From Phymorhynchus buccinoides (taxonomy: Eukaryota > Mollusca > Gastropoda > Neogastropoda > Raphitomidae): DNA of 64,000 bases. Every line of letters starts with the position of its first letter. Position 1 is the stretch's first letter. The DNA is taken from positions 23,924,313-23,988,312 of the forward strand of contig CM065712.1 of the NCBI GenBank assembly GCA_017654935.2. The letters are read 5' to 3'. The notes beneath the pieces are model-generated. The model was not told where the DNA came from, searched no databases, and saw nothing but the letters and a program-made list of their open reading frames with translations. Of the stretch, positions 47,826 to 59,772 are shown piece by piece. The position numbers and the translations under genes are program-made.

Positions 47826-47881
47826 GCCCCAGAGAGAACAAGATGGTCAAGACCTACTATCCTAGTGCTTCCATCCTTTAA
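47826..47881 (+). CDS. Possible TMEM245 terminal exon
   Basis: Pyrimidine-rich acceptor CTTTCTGTGTACTTCAG, then GC CCC AGA GAG AAC AAG ATG. In the phase left by exon C (one base) this reads (G)PRENKMVKTYYPSASIL and a TAA stop at 47879-47881. The phase, strand and position fit a short last exon after ...[11 protein letters not shown]. The family C-terminus is poorly conserved, so there is no sequence match to support it, and no poly-A signal was found close by. The intron from exon C would be 14.9 kb. Confidence 0.35.
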
Positions 47882-48009
47882 CAACAAGTAACATTTTAAA
47901 GGATTGCTAAGGATTCAGATAGAGCTAGGCTTGCATGCTTTTGTATGTGTGTGTGTGCGTGTGTGTTTTCTTCGATTTTATGTCCTTCCACTAAACGTTA
48001 TTCAGACAA

Positions 48010-48024
48010 GTGTGTGTGTGTGTA

Positions 48025-48056
<32 letters not shown>

Positions 48057-48317
48057 CGAGAGAGAGAGAGAGAGAGTGGTGTGTGTGTGTTTTCTTCCAA
48101 GCTTTAATAGCAACTAACAACTCAGCTTTTTAATACTTTAGATAGTTTTGTTCGTGTATGCACGTGCGCGCATATGTGTGTGTGACTATGTGTGTGTGTG
48201 TGTGTGTGTGTGTGGACTCTGTGTGTGTGTGTGTGTGTGACTCTGTGTGTGTGTGTGTGTGTGTGACTCTGTGTGTGTGTGTGTGCGTGTGTGTGTGTGT
48301 GAGTGTGTGCGTGTGTG

Positions 48318-48357
<40 letters not shown>

Positions 48358-48477
48358 TGTTCGTGCATGCACGAGCGTGTATGTGTGTGTGTGTGTGTGT
48401 GTATGTATGTGTGTGTCTGTGACTGTGTGTGTATGTGTGTGTGTGTCCGTGTGTGTGTTGTGTGTGCATGTGCACGC

Positions 48478-48525
<48 letters not shown>

Positions 48526-48535
48526 CGTGTGTTCA
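48010..48535. repeat. TG microsatellite with GAGA patch
   Basis: (TG)n from 48010 with (GA)n at 48042-48077. From 48180 there is a higher-order GACTCTGTGTG pattern. Confidence 0.95.
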
Positions 48536-50127
48536 TAGCTGCAGGTTCTTAAAATGAAGCGTTAACACCCCCCCCTTATACCTGTTTTCTCCTTACCACC
48601 CTCTGCTAGTGCATGTGTTTTTTTAGGGGGGCTCATTTCAAAGAAATCGTACAACGGAATGTTGTTTTCCCCTCCTGCGTCCTACCATCCCCCTCCTCCC
48701 CTCCCCCCCCCCTCCCCTACCCCCTCTGTCCTTACCCCACTCCACACATACACACTTTCCTTTAATTACGCACGTGTCCTTTCATTAACACCCATTTTTT
48801 AAGCATCTCATCTCAAAACAAAATAGGAAATTAATTTCAGACCAAGTTTTTGTGTTTTTCCTGCAATTACTGAATTCCGAATTCACGTAGAATAATGCAG
48901 GAGTGCATGTGGGTGTGCCTGAAGCCTGAATTCAGGCAGTTTGATGCAGGTTCAGGCAGTGGTCTGCCTGAAGACAGGGCTCTTCTCAGGCTCTTTTTGC
49001 TCTTAAATTGGACCATTTGTGATGCAGCACAGGAAAACCAGGCTAATGTCGTAAATGATCACTTTTGACTTATTCATATTTTCACAAAGGCCAGAGACAA
49101 CAGATTAACAGGCAAAAAACAGAATTCATCTTTCTCTAATAGTTTATTTTGAACAATTTTTCAATCAATCAAATCTCTCTCTCTTTCTTTCTCTCTCTCT
49201 TTCTCTCTCTTGTGGCTGGCCGACTTTAGCTGGGTATTCGCGTACTGCATCACATTTTAGCAAGGATTATGATGGAAAGTTCAGGCAAACTCTTTGGTCA
49301 CCGCATACACACATGACAGTGGTCGATGATTCGGTCAGATGTAGATTTTGGAAATGGGCAAGCCGATTAGTTTTTTCACAGATGAAGCGACGGCATGCTT
49401 TAAGCGATTTGAGGGGAAGGACCGCAAACAAGATTTGAATGTTTTGGGACAAACATAAAGAAAGAGCTGGGTTGATTGATCAAGAAGAGACGTACCCACT
49501 TTTTAAGTTTACGTAAATTATTTGTCCTTTATATTTTTGTGTATGATTTCATAGTATAGTCATGTTCGGTTTTTTGTTTTTTTTAATTTTGCGGTATCAT
49601 TTTTTTTCCTCGTTACTTCAACACTGACGCAGAGGTTGAACCAACTCTGAATGGGAAAGGACAATGAAAATCAAAATGATGATGATAACAAGAATAATGA
49701 AACACCCTCCCTTCCCCTCACCCCCACCACCCCAAAAAAGAGAAAAAATAATCATAAAATTAAAAGAAAGAAACAAGCAGAAATATTGGAACGCTATGTT
49801 TTAACCCATCTTGCGTTGGCATTTGTTACAGGAAAAACTTCTTGTAGTGTTCAGATTCTTTCACACATTTTCGGAAAAATCTGTCTTTTGAAGCACACAG
49901 TTACTATCGCATCATAGCAAGTGAGAATCTTCTTCACAGTGTGTGTATAACCAGCCAGAACTTAGTGCGTGATGAAAAATGCCATCAGAGGGTGTAGGGG
50001 GGGTGTGTGTCTCAGAGTGTTGGGTGGGGGGGGGGCAAGCTATGGGCGGTTTAGGGCGGCTTGAATACACAGAGGCAACTTTCGGTTGGGCGGTTTGGGG
50101 TGGAATAAATGCAATAGGGTTAAATGT
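48536..50127. other. Non-repetitive interval without a convincing gene
   Basis: Only short ORFs occur. The longest (49651-49917, plus) is a low-complexity Asn/Lys/Asp-rich reading with no domain or splice signal. A minor duplication (GAATTCAGGCAGTTTG / TTCAGGCAGTGG) lies near 48930-48965. Confidence 0.4.
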
Positions 50128-50645
50128 CTGTTGAACAGGGTTCATAGGGGCCTTACCGGTCCTTAGAAGTCTTGACCAATTGAAATCTCCAAGTAAGGCC
50201 TTACAAGTGCTTACATTCACTTCAAGTTCCTTGCAAGTCCTGACAGCTGCCAAAAACTGCCCTGAGCAGCAGGACCATACTCAAAATAAATCGCAGAAGT
50301 AGCACTTTTACACTTGAGAAACATCGCTCAGCACCTACTCCACCTTACCCCCCTCCCCCACCTTCCCGTTTCAACTGACCGCTTAGCAGACGAATGATGC
50401 ACCGCAAGTTGTCAAGATAAATTGGACTGAAATCTCGTTCTTTATCCTGGTGTCGTTTTGCGAGAAAACGCGTATATCTGTGTCAGCTATAGTTTTTGTA
50501 TCTGCTTAGACATTGTTCACAATGCTGGGAAAGTGTTCCTTTCAAGATCGTTGGCTAAAAGATGCAGATTATCCTTAGGCCTACAGGTCCTTACAAGGTC
50601 CTTACTTGGAGATAGCTGAAAGCCCTGGGAACCCTGTTGAATAAG
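50128..50645. repeat. Inverted-repeat element with AACAGGGTTC ends
   Basis: TTGAACAGGGTTCATAGGGG at the left mirrors CCCTGGGAACCCTGTTGAA at the right. Internal GGCCTTACAAG and GTCCTTACAAGG blocks also face each other. Confidence 0.65.
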
Positions 50646-50721
50646 AAGGTCTTTTGTGAAAGTTTAAAGCATGTTAGATTTACTGTGTACTCTTATGGAT
50701 TTTACTTTTTTTTTATATATA

Positions 50722-50901
50722 TACAGTGGAACCTCCCTTATCAGACCTCCCATTATAAGACTCCCTCCCACATAAGACCTATTTCTCTGAGACATTGCCC
50801 TTCTTTGTAAGTATTAAAATTACCTCCCTTACAAGACCCCTCCCTATAAGACCTCATTTAGGATGATTTTTGAAGGTCTTATAAGGGAGGTTCCACTGTG
50901 T
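50722..50901. repeat. GGAACC element, complete
   Basis: ACAGTGGAACCTCCCTTAT and ATAAGGGAGGTTCCACTGT are exact inverted ends around AAGACTCCCTCCCACATAAG. It sits in a TA-rich site. The end sequence resembles pogo/Tigger-type elements, an inference from the termini only. Confidence 0.85.
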
Positions 50902-51121
50902 AGGGGAAAACAAGCTTTGCTTGGCCTGCTTTTGGTTTTTTAGTGCATGGGCTTTTTGTTTGTGCGGTTAATTTTTAATAGTTTTTTTCATAGAGAGAGA
51001 GAGAGTGTGTGTTTGTGTGTGTGTGTGTGAACAAGAACAACCACTCATTTTATGGTCTTGGATCCTTACAAGGTTATTGACACGACAAGGATTATACTAT
51101 TAATTTATGCAATATAATTAT

Positions 51122-51597
51122 CGTCAGTGAAATTAAAAAACCTTGTATCTCAATTTTTTGGGCTTTTGAATTAGATGCATAGCTCTCTAACTTCCGATAC
51201 GAGCTTTTGGTGGAAGGTGGTGGGGGACACTGGACACTTGACACTGGACACTTGACACGTGTGCCTGTGTAACCCCACCACCTTCCACCAAAAGCTCGTA
51301 TCTCTAACGACTTTCTATCTGGGTTAAATGAGGTTGTGAAAATGGAAGAAAAAGTCGTAAGTCCCAAATTCAGATCTAAGTTAAGTACAAAAAACTCGTA
51401 TCTTTGTTCTTTTCAAGTCTAAAAAAAAAATGTTTTAAGTAATTTTAACGAAATGCAGGACTAAACTCGCAATGTCTTGAACAACGTATTCATCATAGTT
51501 AATCAATTGTGGCCAACGCAGTTAATTTTTAAAACTTTTTTTAATTTGTCTCAAAACTACGAAAATTGAGATACGAGGTTTTTTTTAATTTCACCGA
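51122..51597. repeat. Inverted-repeat element with internal palindrome
   Basis: GTCAGTGAAATTAAAAAACC is mirrored by GGTTTTTTTTAATTTCACCGAC. An inner palindrome ACGAGCTTTTGGTGGAAGG / CCTTCCACCAAAAGCTCGT lies at 51198-51300, with GACACTTGACACTGGACAC in its loop. Confidence 0.85.
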
Positions 51598-51979
51598 CAA
51601 TATTCTACATGCAATATAGAAAGGACATAGGTGTTAGTTAACCTATGACATAGTTAACCCCGACACTGGAAACAGTTAAAGACAAATCTTCTGACGTGGT
51701 CTTGGAGTTTATCTTTATGAAGTAAACCACTCGGTTTTAATTACGCGTGTGCGTGCGTGGTGTGTGACTGTGTGCTTCTCTATTTGTGTGTGTGTTTGCG
51801 CGATAACGTAGCTCATGAACTTTGATTTCCCTTGCAATTTTGTTTCTTTTCGTATAATATTGTAATATTGTTTCAAATGTTGTGGTTATGAACAGGGCTT
51901 TGTTTAAATATAATTATTTTATGATATTTGATTTGATTGTAGCGAGTCTTATGTGTATAATGTTAACTTATTTGTGTTT

Positions 51980-52070
51980 TAATGTCCATGTAAAGCGCTT
52001 TGAGCTCCCCACAAAGGGAGGAAAGCGCTATATAAATGTTCAGTATTATTATTATTATTATTATTATAAT
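51980..52070 (+). repeat. Retroelement 3' tail
   Basis: GTAAAGCGCTTTGAGCTCCC...AAAGCGCTATATAAATGTTC(ATT)n, the common LINE/SINE tail. Confidence 0.85.
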
Positions 52071-52374
52071 GATCATGTGTGTGTGTGAGAGAGAAATGCA
52101 CGCATGCTGCTTTTTGCTAACTTTACCCCAGCCTATTATTATTTGTTCTTATAGTTTTTTTTCGTTTTCTTTCGTTTTCTTCCTCATGAACTATGTGTTC
52201 GTGTGTTTTGGTTTTATTATTTTTTAACGAGCTACAAAGTTAAAAAGATTAAACATAACTAGACGTTCTGTATTTTTAGAGTGATCTCACCCTTTAGTTT
52301 AATGCTTTTTTGCTCAATAATATCGGCTCAAATGATGCTTGTTCGTTTCTTTAGATAGTAGTAAATCTGTTAAA

Positions 52375-52610
52375 GCCTGTTTAACGTCCTCGGGTCTGGA
52401 ACAGACACATATGGGGACATAGTAGATGTAAAGATGGTGGGAACGATCCTCGAGGTACTAAAGCTGTTTAAACGCCCTCGGTTGGAATAGACCCATTTGG
52501 GACATTAGTAGATATAAAGAAGGCGGGAACGATCCTGGAGGCAATGCCCCAGGAGGCAGTGCAAATCCAGGAAAGTCCAGAATTTTTAACGATGCAGATG
52601 TATGCTGACC
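52375..52610 (+). repeat. Interspersed repeat, partly duplicated
   Basis: The block TAAAG(C)CTGTTTAA(A)CG(T)CC...GGGAACGATCCT occurs twice (52372 and 52459), followed by GGCAATGCCCCAGGAGGCAG as at 14410 and 35250. Confidence 0.6.
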
Positions 52611-52767
52611 GAGCATATAATTAATTAAAAGGGAAGTTTCTTTAGATCGTAATGAAACTTTTAATCTTTTAACCCGATAAACCCTAAATCAGGGCTTCTG
52701 ATCTTTCCCCCTCTTTGTTTTACTCCCCATTTTGACGTGACATTGATTCAGGGAAAAGAACAAACCA

Positions 52768-52835
52768 GCACACACACACGCACGCACGCACGCACACACG
52801 CACGCACGCACGCACACCACACACACACACACACA

Positions 52836-52874
<39 letters not shown>

Positions 52875-52985
52875 CACACGCACACACACACTCACACACA
52901 CACTCAACACACACATACACACACACACACACACACACCACACACACACACACACACCACACACACCACACACACTCACACAGAG
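52768..52985. repeat. CA microsatellite
   Basis: (CA)n with (CGCA)n at the start and CCACACAC interruptions. Confidence 0.97.
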
Positions 52986-53339
52986 AAAAAAAGAAAGAAA
53001 TTCTCTGTACCTTGTTTGCAGCTTTTACCTTTGCTCTTTTTTTCCACGCCCTCATTGTATATATATATATGTACATACATGTGAAATGAATAAGGGGAAG
53101 GAACCTCTCATAATTAACTCCCTTTTACCAAAAGTTATTTATGGCACCTATTCGCCTAGCAAAGTGAAAGTAGTTGCCACAACAATACAGACCCAAATTC
53201 ATCCTCATAATGTACATACGTGTGTCTGCGTTTTCCCACGGATGAAATTATTGACCAATATTTTTTTGATTTTTTTTTTTTGGGGGGGGGGTAGTGGGTG
53301 GATGTCTCATGCTTCCATATGGGGAGCTGGACGACCCCC

Positions 53340-54063
53340 GCCTTCCATGAGTTCCCCCCCCCCCCATGGGGATATACCAGGAGGGTTTCTCAATACAAAT
53401 AGTTCCCCCACCTGTGCTAGCAACTTTCTCTAATCTGTCACTCTCTTTGACTCTGCCTTTTCCCTTTGCTTACTGCCATTCTGTCATCTGCTATATTTCT
53501 GAGTATTTCAGTTATTGGCTCATTCTCTTGCCGTTTTCTCCCAACAAATATCTTCCAGATACCGTAGCTTTCTTCGTTTGAGCTCCTCCGAAATAGGAAT
53601 CAGGCATGGGAATTAGAGAAGACAAAAAAGACTGAAAATTGGGGTCTGGAAGCAGGCATAGAAAAAAAGATTTTAAAAAAACACCTGAAAATCGTATTTA
53701 GCCCTCAGAAAATGAAGCTTCTTCTGTTATCTAAGCCTTAAAAACAGTATTAGAGATAAGACTGATATATTTAGTTCATTTTGCATTCATTTATAAACCA
53801 ACAACTTAAGTTTTACTCATTGGGCTTCTTTTTTTTTAATCTCATAAATGTCCTCTTGGACCATCCAAAAGGCTGAAACTTGCAAAAAAAGACTGAAGAG
53901 GACCATCCAAAAAGCTGAAATCAGCCAAAAGACTGACAATTCCCATGCCTGAGGAATGTGTCGTCTGAATGCAGCGGGGAGACCAGTGAAAACTGAAAAC
54001 CGGACACATACGTACCTCACCCATTATGGCCGTATGGCCTGGGAATGCAGTAGAAGAAGAAGA
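53340..54063 (-). repeat. Repeat-A split by a CAGGCATG element
   Basis: Repeat-A runs from CCATGGGGATATACC to GCTCCTCCGAAATAGGAAT, then from AGGAATGTGTCGTC to CATTATGGCCGTATGGCC. The insert (53601-53950) has ends CAGGCATGGGAATT/AATTCCCATGCCTG and is flanked by AGGAAT at 53595-53600 and 53951-53956. Confidence 0.9.
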
Positions 54064-54093
54064 AGACGATGATGTGTAAAATTAATATAGTGG

Positions 54094-54510
54094 AACCTCC
54101 CTTATAAGACAAATGAGGTCTTCGTAGGGAGGGGTCTTATAAGGGAGGTAATTTTAATACTTACAAAGAAGGGCAATGTCTCAGAGAAGTAGGTCTTATG
54201 TGGGAGGGAGTCTTATAATGGGAGGTCTTGTAAGGGAGGTAATGTTAATACTTACAAAGAAGGGCAATGTCTCAGAGAAGTAGGTCTTATGTGGGAGGGA
54301 GTCTTATAATGGGAGGTCTTGTAAGGGAGGTAATTTTAATACTTAAAAAGAAGGGCAATGTCTCAGAGAAGTAGGTCTTATGTGGGAGGGAGTCTTATAA
54401 TGGGAGCGTCTCTGTGTAAGGGAGGTAATGTTAATACTTACAAAGAAGGGCAATGTCTCAGAGAAGTAGGTCTTATGTGGGAGGGAGTCTTATAATGGAG
54501 GCTCCACTGT
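54094..54510. repeat. GGAACC element with internal tandem expansion
   Basis: It begins AGTGGAACCTCCCTTATAAG and ends GGAGGCTCCACTGTAC. Inside, a unit of about 91 bp (GGGAGGGAGTCTTATAATGG...CAATGTCTCAGAGAAGTAGG) is repeated four times. Confidence 0.9.
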
Positions 54511-54984
54511 ACCGTGTGTTGTCTGTTCCCAGGTCACTGAGCTCATTCAGCGTGACACATTGACGAGAGGAGGAAGCGACCTCGTGACCTTGACCTGGAT
54601 CTGGTGACCTTGATGACGACCTTGAGCGTAGAGTGGAAAGTGACCTGGATTTTTTTTTTGTCGATTTTGCTTTTGGTTTTTTTGTTTTTTCCCCTCAAGA
54701 GTTTGAATCTTCAACTTAGAAATCCGAAAGTAAAAAAAAAAAAGGAGAAAAAAACCTTTTTTATTGTTGAAATCACTAAAAACGCTTGTGCAATACATGT
54801 ATATGTAGGCTTTTCTTTCTTTTAATTTTTTTAATTTAAATTTGTTGTTGTTGTTGTAGTAGTGCTAGTTAAGCTACCACGCTATATGCATACATACATC
54901 CCACTCCCTTGTCAGACCGACAACTCCCAGATTATATTACGTATATTTTGCAGACTACAAGGCAATACTTTTTTTCATCAACTG
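54511..54984. other. Low-complexity spacer, no convincing gene
   Basis: 54540-54655 has GTGACCTTGACCTGGATCTG-like near-repeats. T-rich and (TTG)n sequence follows. Confidence 0.4.
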
Positions 54985-55350
54985 AGACTCGACCTTATAA
55001 TGCATTGCCCCCCCCCCCCCCCCCCCCCCAGGGGGGGGGATACCGGGGGGATCTTTTGTATAAATAGTTCCCCCACCTTCTGGAAGTTCTGTGCTTGTAG
55101 CTTCCTCTAATCTGTCACTCTCTTTGACTCTGCCTTTTCCCTTTGCTTACTGTCATCTACTATCTTTCTGCCTTACCGGTCTATACGTCTGTTCTCTCTG
55201 CCTTTTTTCACGAAACGCTTTCAAAAAAGATTTCCTCCAGCCCGGAAGTCGGACTTGCTGGGCCTATTTCTTAGTTAGGCGCATAACGGCAGCATGACGC
55301 ATCTGTGCTCATAATTGACAGGAAGCTGTCTGAGCGATCGATGAGGAAGA
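54985..55350 (-). repeat. Repeat-A copy
   Basis: From the C/G-run and GGATACCGGGGGG to GTCTGAGCGATCGATGAGG, nearly full length. Confidence 0.85.
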
Positions 55351-55382
55351 AGAAGATTAATGCGTTGCGCCTAGTTGAGTTC

Positions 55383-56029
55383 CAGGCATGAGATTTTTCA
55401 GCCTTTGGGCTGATTTCAGGTTTCTTGACCCCACAAGTAATTTTTGAGATATAAAAAAAAGAGACCAGCCGAGAATAGAAATGCTTCTTTAGAGCGAATA
55501 AAAATAAACTAAATATGTCAACTGTAAATGCTGTTCTTAAAGCCCCCCCACGTCACGTGTCACATTCCCTCTTATGCTAGGAAGATTTCTTAAGATTTCT
55601 TACCAGCTATAAGAGGGAAAACACGTGGAAACCATAATTTGTGACACGTGACGTGGTGGGTCTTTAAAGACCCCCCCCCCACATCACGTGTCACATTCCC
55701 TCTTATGCTTGGAAGATTTCTTAAGATTTCTTACCAGCTATAAGAGGGAAAACACGTGGAAACCATAATTTGTGATACGTGACGTGGTGGGTCTTTGAAG
55801 ACCCCCCCCCCACATCACGTGTCACATTCCCTCTTATGCTTGGAAGATTTCTTACCAGCTATAAGAGCGGAAACACGTGAAAATCATGATTTGTGACACG
55901 TGACGTGGGGGGTCTTTAAAGCATAGAGTATAGAAAAAAAGCTTCTGTTCTAAGGAGCTTCAACAACCTTTTTTCAGCCTTTTTCGGACGCTTTTCAGCC
56001 TAAATAATAATTTATCAATCTCATGCCTG
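55383..56029. repeat. CAGGCATG element holding a triple palindrome array
   Basis: Ends CAGGCATGAGAT/ATCTCATGCCTG. Inside, 55542-55922 holds three tandem units of about 125 bp, each a palindrome with arms CACGTCACGTGTCACA / TGTGACACGTGACGTG and a centre GGAAGATTTCTTA. A relic of the unit is at 62850-62925. Confidence 0.9.
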
Positions 56030-56680
56030 AATTGACTGAAATCTGATTAAACAAAGTTGTGAATTCCATTCATATCGTAAGTACTGAGATCGACTATCAG
56101 GCCGAAATCGTGAGTGAAGCCACCGAAGCAGACAGAGAGAGGGTGTGTGTCGCAGCCTCGGTTTCGACAGCCAAACATAGCAACAATCATGGCAGACATA
56201 GCCTACTGGAGCCGAAACTCATTGTAGAAATCTACTCGTGTTTTTTTCAATTGTGACTTTTCTGGGCTCTCTGACGCATACGATGCATAATTAAAAAGTG
56301 CTTCATCATATGGATATCCGGAGAGCGGCGTGAGTGTAACTTCTGTCAGAAGATTGTTTTGACAGAACTAGGCAAAATACCGACCTTTGTTTGAGTCGAC
56401 CTCGTGTGTTCGATCTATTTTCGCTTTTGTTCGATCATTTTGCATGCCCCTTAAAATATGTTGCGCCTTGTGTAGGTTTAAATTCAGATTTTGGGGGGTT
56501 AAAAATTCAGCCTTGTCGTCCGTAAAATACGGTCAATGCATTTTTAGTGTCTGGATGTATTATAATATTAACAGTCCGCTAGTTGTGATTCGCTTTTATG
56601 CGCATAGAAAAAAACCCTGGTGCTGAAGATTTTTTGTTTTGTTTTATTTTCTGATGTGATTTCTGTTTCACCTTTTGGTG
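56030..56680. other. No gene seen
   Basis: A few short ORFs occur without domains or splice context. Confidence 0.3.
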
Positions 56681-56685
56681 GTTAT

Positions 56686-56742
56686 CGTATAGTATAGTAT
56701 AGTATAGTATAGTATAGTATATAGTATAGTATAGTATAGCAT
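56686..56742. repeat. TATAG pentanucleotide microsatellite
   Basis: About ten GTATA units. Confidence 0.95.
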
Positions 56743-56847
56743 GCTTGTACTGCTGTGTGTGATGTGTTACGGACGAGTGTTACTCGTATTATACTGTTGT
56801 GCTTTTGATTTTTACCTTTTTTGATTTTTTGTCTCTTTTGCCTTTCA

Positions 56848-57108
56848 TTGTCTGTCTCTCTCTGTTTTTCTTTCTCTCTCTCTCTCATTCTTTCTCTTTC
56901 TCTCTCTTTCTCTCTATCTCTTTCTCTCTCTCTCTCGCTGTATCTCTCTCTTTCGCTCTATCTCTCTCTCATTCTTTCTCTTTTTCTTTCGCTCTATCTC
57001 TCTCTCATTCTGTCTCTCTCTCATTCTTTCTCTGTCTCTCTCTCTCTTTCTCTCTCACACTCTCTCTCTCACTATCTCTCTCTCACTGTCTTTCTCATTC
57101 TCTCTCTC

Positions 57109-57147
<39 letters not shown>
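56848..57147. repeat. CT-rich microsatellite
   Basis: (CT)n with TTTCTC, CATT and GCTCTAT interruptions. Confidence 0.95.
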
Positions 57148-57148
<1 letters not shown>

Positions 57149-57454
57149 TTCTTGTACCCTGTTTGTTTCGTTTAGCGTTTTAGCTCCTTTGCTTGTCGGT
57201 TTGCGCGTCTGCTTGTTGCGTTGGCCTTTAGCCGAGCGTGTAGACTGTATGATTATAGATTTATTCAATGTTATCGAAAGCATCGTTGTAGTGCTTATAA
57301 CTACGAGTGTTTTATATTTCCCAAGGCCTTCTGTCTAAAGATCTGATCACAAATGTAATGTGGAGAAAATACGATTTGTTGCGAAAAATGACATTTTGTT
57401 GCATGCTTCGTTGCAACATTTATTTGCTTACTTGCATTTTTTAAGTGTTGATAT

Positions 57455-57544
57455 TCTCTGTGTGTCTCTCTGTGTCTTTCTCTCTCTCTCTCTCTTGTTC
57501 TCAGTCTCGTTCATTCTCTCATTGTATTTCACCATCTCTCTCTT

Positions 57545-57581
<37 letters not shown>

Positions 57582-57690
57582 GTCTCTCTCTCTCTCTCTC
57601 TCTCTCTTCCTGCGGATCTTTGAGGTAATGACAATAAAAAATGTTCAGTGTTTAGTGTTCTCTCTCTGTCTGTCTCTCTCTCTCTCTTGG

Positions 57691-57720
<30 letters not shown>
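57455..57720. repeat. CT-rich microsatellite
   Basis: (CT)n blocks separated by TTGTTCTCAG-like and GTGGTCTC spacers. Confidence 0.95.
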
Positions 57721-57722
<2 letters not shown>

Positions 57723-57875
57723 TTAATTATTCTACATGTCTACATTACCGAATGGTTTTGTCACATTTATTGATGTATTTATGGCATCACGTTTCCTTGC
57801 TGGTCCCAACCCCACCGAACCCAAACTCCCCTACCCCTCATGACCCTTTGAATTGTGGCCCATGGCCGATGTCAT

Positions 57876-58126
57876 TAACCCTTTCACACGCCAACGTCGC
57901 ATTTTTGCACCACAATGATTTAACACCCATAAGGCATCAAACCAGGGCCTGTTATCTGAAGACCCTATTTTCTTCAATTCTGGGAGGTAAGAATAGGCTT
58001 TACTTTGTGCATATCACAGAGGAATCCCCAATATTGAAGATGATTGTTTGTTTTTCCTCATACCAGGTAAATAATCGATGGATGCTTTTGTGCTGAAAAA
58101 TGCTGGCTGGCGGTGAAAAGGGTTAA
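57876..58126 (+). repeat. MITE-1 copy
   Basis: TTAACCCTTTCACACGCCAA to GGCGGTGAAAAGGGTTAA. Confidence 0.85.
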
Positions 58127-58439
58127 AAACACGTTCGTTCGTGTCCTCTGGGTTTCGATCATGGCTGTTTAATAGCGGGGCGACGATGTGCATGACTGCT
58201 GATGTGTTTTGGTTAATTCAGGGCTGCCTAACCGGCCACCCACCCCTCTCTCCCCCCCTTAAGGGGTAATTGTCCCTGGAAACAGTCAAAAAGGGCAACC
58301 TGTCCCTAGAATCTACTTTTCTCTCTAGCGTCCCTGAAAAGTGAATAGAATCAAAAATGTGTCGAGCAATCGCTCGTCTTGTTAGCTGACCTTACTATTG
58401 AACACTCTATCTTTCATCTCATTTCTTTCTCTCAGATCT

Positions 58440-58638
58440 TTATGCTTTGTGGCTCAAGCCACAATCGCTATAACTCACTTCTGTCGGTCGGATCGGTAAA
58501 ATCCTAAAATTGTCGCAGCATATCTGACAAAATTGTGCGCACTTCAAATCGAGGCCTGCACATCAAGTCGCTTTACGGACATGTGGAAGAGCTTCTAAAA
58601 AAAAATAAAAAAAAAAAAAAAAAAAAAAAAAAACCCCA

Positions 58639-58679
<41 letters not shown>

Positions 58680-58732
58680 TAGCATGATGCTAAGTCTCAT
58701 GTTATCTCAACGTGAATACAGGCCCAGATGTA
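58440..58732. repeat. GTGGCTCAAGCCACAA repeat, poly-A and foldback relic
   Basis: 58446-58550 resembles 14090-14245. 58596-58676 is poly-A with CCCC. 58680-58730 matches the right arm of the 31017 palindrome. Confidence 0.6.
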
Positions 58733-59119
58733 TATCCTCGCCTGTACAGTCTTTGGTAGCACCTGTGGCGACCAAAGAATCCTTGTGGTTGTGTCAGAAA
58801 TGTTGGCTAGATCATGATATAAATTCAGTAAGTTCATGTGTCCTTTTTTATTACCCTTTTATGCATTGACAGGTACGTCAATAATAATTATAATAATAAT
58901 TAACATTTATAGAGCGCGCTTTCTCTCTTGAGCTCACGGCGCTTCACAATTGTTTAAGTAAATACATAGATCATAAATAAGCTACTACAATATTAACTAT
59001 CAAAAAACATGCACATAGCCACAACACACACGCACAGCGGCCACACAGTTGATCGACCCACGCGCAAGCAGTCTGTGCGCATGCACTCTCACACACAATG
59101 TGGGGAACATAGTTTAAAC

Positions 59120-59560
59120 GCCGGACCTTCTTTTATTTTATCCTTGCTATAAATCTATCCACAAAGCTGCTCCATCTTACCTCTGCGACAATATTTCCAT
59201 CTATACACCAGCTCACACTATATGTTCGGGCGTTCAGTTTCTGACCCTCTATACCTCCATATAAGCTTTCAATGTGGCGGCGCTCTGATGCTGTATCAGG
59301 ACGACATCTGGGAACAAACTTCGCTTTCCCTCAGTCAGCGGACACGACCCTCTCAGCTTCAAATCTAACATCAAAACTACCTGTTCACACGTGATTGAGG
59401 CTCACTCTCTTCTCCTTCTCTCTCTGCCTATAGGTCTGTTTTGCTCTTGCCATTTAGTCACAATGTGTGTTTGCTTGATTCGTTGTGTTATGAATGCTAA
59501 CGTGTGTGTGCGCCTTGATGATCGTCAAGATTCAGCGCTGTATAAATACTGTATGTTGTG
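59120..59560 (+). pseudogene. Decayed CR1/L2-like LINE 3' end
   Basis: With frame changes the sequence reads HKAAPSYLCDNISIYTPAH, characteristic of the region before the C-terminus of CR1/L2 reverse transcriptases. LMLYQDDIWEQTSLSLSQ-like readings follow. The tail CGCCTTGATGATCGTC...GCGCTGTATAAATACTG is of the LINE type. No intact ORF remains. Confidence 0.6.
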
Positions 59561-59772
59561 TCTTCCTCTGTTTCCTGTATGTACATACAACAACTATTTG
59601 TGATCCATGTAATAAAGCATTTTCTTGGTCAAAACTCCTACGCATGTGTAGCAATATCTCCCATATCATTCGTTTAAGGGGTGGTTGGTGATTGTTAAAA
59701 TTATTATTATTTTGTAAGCTTTTGTGTTCGTCTTGATCTGTCGGTTTTTTTATGGGGAAATGAAGAGATATA

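Noticed and set aside
49651..49917. 88-codon Asn/Lys-rich ORF
   Set aside because: Low-complexity composition with no domain, no splice signals and no homologous second copy. Likely chance.
54535..54640. Possible terminal exon after CTGTTCCCAG
   Set aside because: In the phase set by exon C it stops after two codons, and the sequence is an internally repetitive GTGACCTTGACC tract.
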